A DNA stretch of 13,955 bases from DATEJJ01 sp039649115 (GTDB taxonomy: Bacteria; Actinomycetota; Actinomycetes; Mycobacteriales; Micromonosporaceae): contig JBBWZQ010000226.1 in the NCBI GenBank assembly GCA_039649115.1, positions 1 to 13,955 on the forward strand, in the 5' to 3' direction. Below are positions 6,611 through 11,398 of the stretch, in pieces (positions within the stretch are counted from its first letter, which is position 1; each line of letters starts with the position of its first letter). Both the position numbers and the translations under genes were made by a program. The notes below the pieces were generated by a model. It was not told where the DNA came from. It searched no databases and saw nothing but the letters and a program-made list of their open reading frames with translations.

Positions 6611-7375
6611 GTGGATCGGGACGAGGCGCGAGCGGTGTTGCGGGCAGTTGCCACCGGGGAGATGGCCGTCGAGGCGGCGCTGACGGCCCTGGCCGACCCG
6701 GTCCTCGGCGCCGGCTACAAGGACCTCGGCTTCGCCCGCGTGGACACCCACCGGGCGCTGCGCACCGGCGATCCCGAGGTGGTCTACGGCGCCGGCAAGA
6801 CGCCCGCCCAGCTGGTGGAGATCGTGGCCGCCCTGCGCACCGCGCATCCGGAACGACCCGCCCTGGTCACCCGCATCACGGACGAGGGCCGTGCGGCCCT
6901 GCAGGCCGCGTTCGAGGTGCGGGAGGAGCGGACCGGCCGGTGCGTCGCGGTGGGCGATGCGCCGCCGGCGGTGGGATTGGTCGCCGTGGTGTGCGCGGGT
7001 ACCTCCGACCTGCCGGTCGCCGCCGAGGCCGCGTTCACCGCCGAGGCGTTCGGGACGTCCGTCACCCGGGTCAACGACGTGGGGGTGGCCGGCATCCACC
7101 GGCTGCTGGCGGCGCGGCCGGTTCTGGACGAGGCCGACTGCGTGCTCGTGGTGGCGGGCATGGACGGCGCGCTGCCCAGCGCCGTGGGCGGTCTCGTGGG
7201 GGTACCGGTGGTCGCGGTCCCCACGTCCGTCGGCTACGGCGCGGCCTTCGGTGGGCTGGCACCCCTGCTGACGATGCTCAACTCCTGCGCGCCCGGGGTC
7301 GCGGTCTGCAACATCGACAACGGGTTCGGCGCCGGTGTCTTCGCCGCCCGCGTCGCCCGCCGGACCGCCAAGTGA
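6611..7375 (+). CDS. larB: LarB, pyridinium-3,5-biscarboxylic acid mononucleotide synthase
   Basis: 254 residues from GTG 6611. LarB carboxylates and hydrolyses nicotinic acid adenine dinucleotide to give pyridinium-3,5-biscarboxylic acid mononucleotide, the first step to the nickel-pincer nucleotide cofactor of lactate racemase and related enzymes. The N-terminal segment contains GYKDLGFARVDTHRALRTG; the C-terminal AIR-carboxylase (PurE)-like domain contains VVCAGTSDLPVA, GMDGALPSAVGGL, VPTSVGYGAAFGG and LNSCAPGVAVCNIDNGFGAG, with the catalytic cysteine C226. An in-frame ATG at 6593 would add six residues, but a TAGAGT -10-like box seven bases before GTG 6611 and the family N-terminus favour 6611. 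It overlaps larC by four bases (GTGA). The lipoprotein gene diverges upstream. Confidence 0.95.
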   Translation: MDRDEARAVLRAVATGEMAVEAALTALADPVLGAGYKDLGFARVDTHRALRTGDPEVVYGAGKTPAQLVEIVAALRTAHPERPALVTRITDEGRAALQAAFEVREERTGRCVAVGDAPPAVGLVAVVCAGTSDLPVAAEAAFTAEAFGTSVTRVNDVGVAGIHRLLAARPVLDEADCVLVVAGMDGALPSAVGGLVGVPVVAVPTSVGYGAAFGGLAPLLTMLNSCAPGVAVCNIDNGFGAGVFAARVARRTAK

Positions 7376-8628
7376 TCGGCTGGCTGGACGCTTCGGCCGG
7401 AGCCAGTGGGGACATGCTGCTCGGCGCCCTGGTGGACGCGGGGGTGCCGCTGGCGGTTCTGCAGTCCACTGTGGACGCTCTCGGGGTCGGCGCGCTCACA
7501 CTGGACGCGGGCGTGGCGAGCCGGCACGGGCTGGGGGCCAGCCAGGTCCGGGTCCGGACGTCCAGCCGGGACCAGCCGCACCGGAGGCTGTCCGACATCC
7601 GGGCCCTACTCGGTGCCGCTGCGCTGCCGGAACCCGTGCGGGAGCTGGCGCTGGCCGCGTTCGAGCTGCTCGGCGCCGCCGAGGCGGCGGTACACCGGAT
7701 CGAACCGGATCGCGTGCACTTCCACGAGGTCGGCGCGCTGGACGCGCTCGCCGACGTGGTGGCCGGCTGTGCGGGCGTGCACTGGCTGCGCGAGCAGCGC
7801 GGGCTGACCGAGTTGACAGTCAGCCCGATCGAGGCCGGGTCGGCCGCACCCCCGGTACCGGCGGGGCACGGCGCGGTGCCGGTACCCGCGCCGGCCGTGG
7901 TGGAGATCGCGCGCCGGGCGGGACTGGTGCTGACCGGCCGGCTGCCCTACGAGGCGTGTACCCCCACCGGCGCCGCCCTGCTCGCGACGCTCACCGGCGG
8001 CCAGGGCCCGATGCCGGCGATCCGGCCGGAGACCGTCGGGCTGGGCGCGGGCGGGCGGGATCCGGCGCAGGCGCCCAACGTGCTGCGGTTGCTGCTCGGC
8101 TCGGCGGGTGGCGGGACCGGCGGAATCGGGGCCGGTGGCACGGTTGCGGGAGCGGCCGAGGAGGGCGAGGACGCCGTACTCCTCGAATGCAATGTCGACG
8201 ACCTCGATCCCCGGCTGTGGCCGGCGGCGCTGGCGGCGCTGCTCGGCGCCGGCGCCTCGGACGCCTGGCTGTCCCCGATCCTGATGAAGAAGGGCCGGCC
8301 CGCGCACACCCTGCACGTCCTGTGTCCACTTCAGACGGTCGGCGCGGTGCGGGCCGCCGTCTTCGCGCACACCACCACGATCGGCCTGCGCGAGACGGCG
8401 CTGCGCAAGCACCCGCTGGACCGCCAGATGTCCACTGTGGACGTCGACGGCCAGCCGGTGGCGGTGAAGCTGGCGGTGCTGGACGGCCGGCTGGTCAATG
8501 CGTCCGTCGAGTTCGACGACGTGCTGCGCGCCGCCCAGGCACTGGGCCGGCCGGCGAAGGCGGTGCTGGCGCAGGCGAACGCCGCCGCACAGGCGGCGGT
8601 GTCAGATCTGCATCAGGAAGGTGAGTGA
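7372..8628 (+). CDS. larC: LarC, nickel-insertion protein for the nickel-pincer nucleotide
   Basis: 418 residues. LarC inserts nickel, in a CTP-dependent reaction, into pyridinium-3,5-bisthiocarboxylic acid mononucleotide to give the NPN cofactor. The N-terminus WLDASAGASGDMLLGALVDAG, HEVGALDALADVVG-like segment (118-131) and ACTPTGAALLATL (195-207) belong to the LarC1 half; ECNVDDLDP (272-280) and SPILMKKGRPAHTL (301-314) to the LarC2 half. A glycine-rich linker (about 243-260) joins the halves. In Lactiplantibacillus plantarum the two halves are joined by programmed frameshifting, but here a single frame covers both. The GTG start overlaps the larB stop. The last 27 bases overlap tail-to-tail with the PAS gene on the other strand. 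larE is not in the window. Confidence 0.95.
   Translation: MIGWLDASAGASGDMLLGALVDAGVPLAVLQSTVDALGVGALTLDAGVASRHGLGASQVRVRTSSRDQPHRRLSDIRALLGAAALPEPVRELALAAFELLGAAEAAVHRIEPDRVHFHEVGALDALADVVAGCAGVHWLREQRGLTELTVSPIEAGSAAPPVPAGHGAVPVPAPAVVEIARRAGLVLTGRLPYEACTPTGAALLATLTGGQGPMPAIRPETVGLGAGGRDPAQAPNVLRLLLGSAGGGTGGIGAGGTVAGAAEEGEDAVLLECNVDDLDPRLWPAALAALLGAGASDAWLSPILMKKGRPAHTLHVLCPLQTVGAVRAAVFAHTTTIGLRETALRKHPLDRQMSTVDVDGQPVAVKLAVLDGRLVNASVEFDDVLRAAQALGRPAKAVLAQANAAAQAAVSDLHQEGE
7464..7476. repeat. 13-bp palindrome GTCCACTGTGGAC, copy 1
   Basis: Perfect inverted repeat of six bases around a central T, lying in larC and encoding part of STVD. An identical copy is at 8430-8442. Confidence 0.7.
8430..8442. 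repeat. 13-bp palindrome GTCCACTGTGGAC, copy 2
   Basis: Identical to the element at 7464-7476, again encoding STVD in larC and again using the otherwise uncommon threonine codon ACT. Confidence 0.7.
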
Positions 8629-9027
8629 GCCGACCGCCTTCGCGCCGTCGAACAGCGGCGTCGCGACCGCGTCCAGGGTCACCACCTCGCCGCCGGACTG
8701 CACCCGCATCAGCGCGCGGGCCAGCCGCTCGGACGAGAAGGCGAGCACCGGCGGGATCTTCTCCAGCTCCCCGTCGCCGAGCGCGGCACCCGCCGCGGTG
8801 AAGTCGAGCAGCCGCAACACGCCGGCGAACAGGCTCAACCCCATCGCCATCTGTGGTTCACCGAGGCCCAGCAGTTCGCACGCCCGGGGCGAGGCCGCCA
8901 CGATCCGGGACAGGTGGTCCACGACCAGGCACGGCTCGGCGGCGTCGTGCACCGCGGCACCCCACCGATCCAGGGTGCTCCGGGGGGGCGAGTGCGGATC
9001 CGACAGCGAGAGTTCCACGTGAGCCAC
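8602..9027 (-). CDS. Single PAS-domain protein
   Basis: 141 residues. A single PAS-like fold is suggested: AVHDAAEPCLVVDHLSRIVA followed by ASPRACELLGL (about 25-56) is the classical N-terminal PAS strand-helix pattern, and LDAVATPLFDGAKAVGSLTFLM at the C-terminus forms the closing strands. No DNA-binding, kinase or GGDEF output domain is present, so it may sense a ligand or protein and act on a partner. The GTG start has AGGAGG four bases upstream. Its 3' end overlaps the larC 3' end by 27 bases on the opposite strand. It lies 95 bases downstream of the NERD-like gene on the same strand, and the two upstream regions share the motif GACACGTAC. Function is otherwise unknown. Confidence 0.82.
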   Translation of the reverse strand: MAHVELSLSDPHSPPRSTLDRWGAAVHDAAEPCLVVDHLSRIVAASPRACELLGLGEPQMAMGLSLFAGVLRLLDFTAAGAALGDGELEKIPPVLAFSSERLARALMRVQSGGEVVTLDAVATPLFDGAKAVGSLTFLMQI

Positions 9028-9031
9028 AGCG

Positions 9032-9037
9032 CCTCCT
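9032..9037 (-). promoter_or_regulatory. Shine-Dalgarno AGGAGG of the PAS gene
   Basis: Minus strand AGGAGG four bases before GTG 9027. It supports this start over the internal GTG at codon 4. Confidence 0.75.
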
Positions 9038-9093
9038 AAACGCAGTGCTGCCTCACGATAACCCTCGGTTCAGCTGATCGACTACTCAGACTG

Positions 9094-9104
9094 GTACGTG
9101 TCGG
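9094..9104 (-). promoter_or_regulatory. Shared upstream motif CCGACACGTAC (PAS gene)
   Basis: Located 67 bases upstream of the PAS start. Ten of eleven bases match the left arm of the inverted repeat upstream of the NERD-like gene (CGGACACGTAC on the minus strand), in the same orientation relative to the gene. An identical 11-mer lies at the very start of osmC (4234-4244). It could be an operator half-site; no regulator is identified. Confidence 0.3.
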
Positions 9105-9122
9105 CACCGCCATCCGCCGACG

Positions 9123-9818
9123 TTACCTCCGCACCGGCTTCTTGTCAGGCAACGATTGCGACGTGTACCACGTGTACGCCTCGACCTGCGCCTCGTTCTT
9201 CGGGTTGACCCAGGTGACGGGGTGTTTCGCGATCGAGTACAGCTTGCTCACGGTGGTCGGCCCGATCCGCTCGCCGTACGAGCTCAGCAGGTGATCCAGT
9301 TCCCGGTACGACGTGACGAGGCAACCCTTCGGCAGGCCGTGCACGTCGATGACGCCGGTACCGGCGAACGCCAGGATCGGGGTGACCGGGATGGTGTTGC
9401 CCGCGGTGCGGGACAGGGCCTTGCCGGCCTCGTCGGCGGCGCGCTTCGCTTCCGCGATGAACTGCGGCCGCTTGCCGTCGATCTGCACCACGTCGCCGGC
9501 GAGCCGCACCCGGCTGCGCCCCTGCTGCTTGACGATGACCACGAACACGCCGCCCGGCCCGATGGCCAGGAACGTGTTGGGGTTCAGCAGGCCGATCTCC
9601 TGGATGTCCAGCACCTTCCAGGAGTTGCCCAGGCGGGCCAGCTTGGTGACGGCCCGTCCCCGCGCCACTTCGGCACGGCGGGACTCGCGGTCGGTGCGGC
9701 GGCGCCGCGCCCAGTCCAGGGGCCGCCCGCGTGGGCTGTCGAACAGTGCGTGCCGCGGGTTGTACCCGCCGTCCGGGATCAGCACCTGAGGTTGGCGGGC
9801 ATCAATGATTCCGGTCAC
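9123..9818 (-). CDS. NERD-like domain protein with degenerate catalytic positions
   Basis: 231 residues from GTG 9818. The central segment (about 58-140), with GNSWKVLD, AIGPGGVFVVIVKQQ and VQIDGKRPQFIAEAKRAADEAG, resembles NERD (nuclease-related) domains, whose core usually reads D-H-x-x-x-GPGGVFVI-(D/E)-x-K. Here the first acidic position aligns with T82 and the second with I95; only K97 remains, so nuclease activity is doubtful. The N-terminal 55 residues are arginine-rich (WARRRRTDRESRRAEVARGR) and might bind nucleic acid; the C-terminus is basic. The start was chosen because GGAGG lies seven bases before GTG 9818; an open frame continues to 9932 through the regulatory region. No membrane segment is seen. 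NERD assignment is by motif and moderate in certainty. Confidence 0.7.
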   Translation of the reverse strand: MTGIIDARQPQVLIPDGGYNPRHALFDSPRGRPLDWARRRRTDRESRRAEVARGRAVTKLARLGNSWKVLDIQEIGLLNPNTFLAIGPGGVFVVIVKQQGRSRVRLAGDVVQIDGKRPQFIAEAKRAADEAGKALSRTAGNTIPVTPILAFAGTGVIDVHGLPKGCLVTSYRELDHLLSSYGERIGPTTVSKLYSIAKHPVTWVNPKNEAQVEAYTWYTSQSLPDKKPVRR

Positions 9819-9825
9819 GGGGAGA

Positions 9826-9830
9826 CCTCC
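9826..9830 (-). promoter_or_regulatory. Shine-Dalgarno GGAGG deciding the NERD-like start
   Basis: Minus strand GGAGG seven bases before GTG 9818, which rules against the longer frame beginning at 9932. Confidence 0.7.
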
Positions 9831-9838
9831 GGTGGCGA

Positions 9839-9887
9839 TTTGTACGTGTCCGCTTTCAATCACGGTAAGTGTTCGGACACATACACA
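9839..9887. promoter_or_regulatory. Inverted repeat upstream of the NERD-like gene (operator candidate)
   Basis: Two 14-base arms, TTTGTACGTGTCCG (9839-9852) and CGGACACATACACA (9874-9887), are complementary at 12 of 14 positions across a 21-base spacer. A smaller dyad, GTGTTCGGACAC (9869-9880), overlaps the right arm. The element sits 20-70 bases upstream of the start codon, where the promoter should be, in a stretch less G+C-rich than its surroundings. This is the pattern of a repressor or activator site; no promoter hexamers are convincing. Confidence 0.45.
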
Positions 9888-9905
9888 GAAGGGCTCACGG
9901 CGCGA

Positions 9906-9932
9906 GTGAATTGGCGTGATTAACCCATTCAC
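9906..9932. other. Hairpin in the 9819-9982 intergenic region
   Basis: GTGAATTGG (9906-9914) and CCCATTCAC (9924-9932) pair at eight of nine positions with a nine-base A+T-containing loop. It lies between the 3' end of the DUF5926-like gene and the promoter region of the NERD-like gene. Its role (terminator part or regulator site) cannot be decided. Confidence 0.35.
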
Positions 9933-9946
9933 GGCGTGACACGCCG
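9932..9946 (-). terminator. Possible terminator hairpin after the DUF5926-like gene
   Basis: CGGCGT-GAC-ACGCCG is a perfect six-base stem with a three-base loop, 37 bases past the stop codon on the minus strand. There is no U-tract, which is common for actinobacterial terminators, so the call rests on position and stem alone. Confidence 0.4.
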
Positions 9947-9948
9947 CG

Positions 9949-10001
9949 TCGCAGCGTGATCCGGCTTATCGCGGCGATCTGCCTATCGCAGCGTGATCTG
10001 G
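9949..10001 (-). repeat. Duplicated 3' end of the DUF5926-like gene
   Basis: TCGCAGCGTGATCCGG (9949-9964) and TCGCAGCGTGATCTGG (9986-10001) differ at one base and are 37 bases apart. The second copy encodes the last codons of the gene (QITLR), so the first looks like a duplicated gene end left in the 3' untranslated region. Confidence 0.5.
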
Positions 10002-10858
10002 CGGCCGAGCAGCCCCTGCCGCGCGCGGCGCTCGGCCGGGCTCAGGGCTTCGGTGGCGGCGACCGCCTCCGCGAAGCGCTTGGCGAGATCGGCCAGCGGG
10101 GCCTCCCACTCGGCGGCCTCCGGCTCACGCGGCAGGTCCCACACCGGCACCAGCAGCCCGTGCGCGCGGAACATGCCGGCGAACCTGGTGCCATCGCCCA
10201 CCGGCAGGCCACCACCGGCGGACAGCCGGGCCAGTGCGTTCAGCGCGGGCTCCTCGTCCGCGGCCAGCACCCAGCGCACGTGCGCCTTTTCCGGCACCCG
10301 GCACCAGTACGCGGCCCGGGCGGCCGTCAGCCGCACGGTCGGGTAGATGGAGGCGTTGGCGCGCTCCAGCGAGGACTGCACGTCGGGATCGTCGGTGGCG
10401 CCCTCGTCCAGCCAGAAGTCGAACCCGTCGTGCATCGTGACGTCCAGCGGCGCGTCCTCCAGCACGTCCTGCAGGCGCGGCCCGACACCCGGCAGCGGCG
10501 GCACGGTGACCTGGTCGCCGGGGGCGGCTTCCAGACCCCGCAGCAGGGCGACCGCGAGGTCCCGCGAGACGTCGCCGGACTGTACGTGCCGCTGCAGCCC
10601 GAGAAGGACGCGACCGTCCGGCTTGGTCATCGCGGGCATTGCCATCGGTAACACGGTGGCCAGGGTGACCTGGCGCTCGCCGAAGCGCTCCACCAGATCG
10701 GGAGCCAGCCGCAGCGGCGCGGACGCGGCCGGTACCAGCTCGCGCAGCGCGATCCACTCGGGCTCGTCGACCAGGCCGGCGAACGGGCGCCCGACGAAGA
10801 CATCGGCGACCCGCTCCCGGACGCGCGCGTTCGGCCCACTCTTGCGCCGCTTACTCAC
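9983..10858 (-). CDS. DUF5926-like actinobacterial protein
   Basis: 291 residues. The segments GRPFAGLVDEPEWIALRELVPAA, VTLATVLPMAMPAM, GLQRHVQSGDVSRDLAVAL and HDGFDFWLDE match what I remember of the DUF5926 family, widespread in actinomycetes and of unknown function. Streptomyces members, as I recall them, begin with a SEC-C type zinc motif (CPCGSGKxYKxC); here the N-terminus is a short basic stretch (MSKRRKSGPNARVRERV) with no cysteines, so the zinc motif is absent. No signal peptide or membrane segment is visible. Start is GTG, with a weak GAGG upstream. It is preceded, 72 bases upstream on the same strand, by the RsbW-like gene and may belong to the same transcript. Its stop region shows a small duplication (9949-10001). 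Confidence 0.75.
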   Translation of the reverse strand: MSKRRKSGPNARVRERVADVFVGRPFAGLVDEPEWIALRELVPAASAPLRLAPDLVERFGERQVTLATVLPMAMPAMTKPDGRVLLGLQRHVQSGDVSRDLAVALLRGLEAAPGDQVTVPPLPGVGPRLQDVLEDAPLDVTMHDGFDFWLDEGATDDPDVQSSLERANASIYPTVRLTAARAAYWCRVPEKAHVRWVLAADEEPALNALARLSAGGGLPVGDGTRFAGMFRAHGLLVPVWDLPREPEAAEWEAPLADLAKRFAEAVAATEALSPAERRARQGLLGRQITLR

Positions 10859-10878
10859 CGGTCCCGCCTCTCGTTCGC

Positions 10879-10916
10879 GGCTGCGGGGTTCCGCTCCGCC
10901 GCTCGCGGCGGCAGCC
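10879..10916 (-). terminator. G+C-rich hairpin between the RsbW-like and DUF5926-like genes
   Basis: Inner stem CCGCC-GCTCGC-GGCGG (10896-10911), with an outer GGCTG/CAGCC pair (10879-10883 and 10912-10916) separated on one side by a 12-base bulge. It could terminate or attenuate transcription from the kinase/ATPase pair; no U-tract is present. Confidence 0.35.
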
Positions 10917-10930
10917 GGCTCGGCTCGCGC

Positions 10931-11398
10931 TCATGGTGCCGGCCTGCGGAGGTCCGCCCAGACGCTCTGGCCCAGGCCGTCGCGGTCCACTCCCCAGTGG
11001 ACGGCGAGGGCGGCGACGATGGCGAGGCCACGCCCATCCACCGCGTCCGGGCTGCTGCTGCGCTGGCGTGGGTGTTGCGGGTCGCCGCCGCCGTCGGTCA
11101 CCCGCACCTGGAGGTACTCGCCGCGCCCGCCGGCGCGCACCCGCCAGGCGACCCGGATCACGTCACCGGGCAGCGGGCGGGCGTGCCGGATCGCGTTTCC
11201 GACCAGTTCGGCGACGATCGCGACCGCATCGGCGAGCAGCTCAGGACTCACCGTGCCGCGCAGCTCACCGGCCAGGCGGTGGCGCGCCACCCGGGCACCG
11301 CGGGCGTGGTGCGGCACGACGATGCACCATGCGCGATCCGCGGTGGCGGCGGTGCCGCGGCTACGGGAGCCCGGGCCCAGATCGCTGCTCGACGTCAT
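10931..11398 (-). CDS. RsbW/SpoIIAB-like ATP-binding protein (anti-sigma or regulator kinase)
   Basis: 155 residues with a single HATPase domain of the GHKL type. The N-box is AIVAELVGNAIRHA (N68), G1 is VTDGGG (D102) and G2 is DGRGLAIVAALA (about 121-132). Proteins of this shape are anti-sigma factors or serine kinases in partner-switching systems; actinomycetes carry many copies, often without an adjacent sigma factor. The first 22 residues are a polar extension. The ATG start overlaps the stop codon of the histidine-kinase gene by four bases (ATGA), so both are probably translated together. A G-rich stretch ending GGGGGAGGC lies immediately before the ATG. No anti-anti-sigma (STAS) or sigma-factor gene is in the window, so its partner is unknown. 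Confidence 0.9.
   Translation of the reverse strand: MTSSSDLGPGSRSRGTAATADRAWCIVVPHHARGARVARHRLAGELRGTVSPELLADAVAIVAELVGNAIRHARPLPGDVIRVAWRVRAGGRGEYLQVRVTDGGGDPQHPRQRSSSPDAVDGRGLAIVAALAVHWGVDRDGLGQSVWADLRRPAP

Noticed and set aside
6493..6654. N-terminal extension of the lipoprotein
   Set aside because: It would bury the signal peptide 50 residues inside the protein; GTG 6492 has GGAGG seven bases upstream.
5540..7099. 519-codon minus-strand open frame opposite larB
   Set aside because: Same antisense signature; it spans parts of three real genes on both strands.
8095..8170. Programmed frameshift in larC as in Lactiplantibacillus
   Set aside because: The frame is continuous from 7372 to 8628 with both LarC halves in phase.
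9819..9932. N-terminal extension of the NERD-like protein to 9932
   Set aside because: It would translate the inverted repeat and lacks a ribosome site, whereas GTG 9818 has GGAGG at good spacing.
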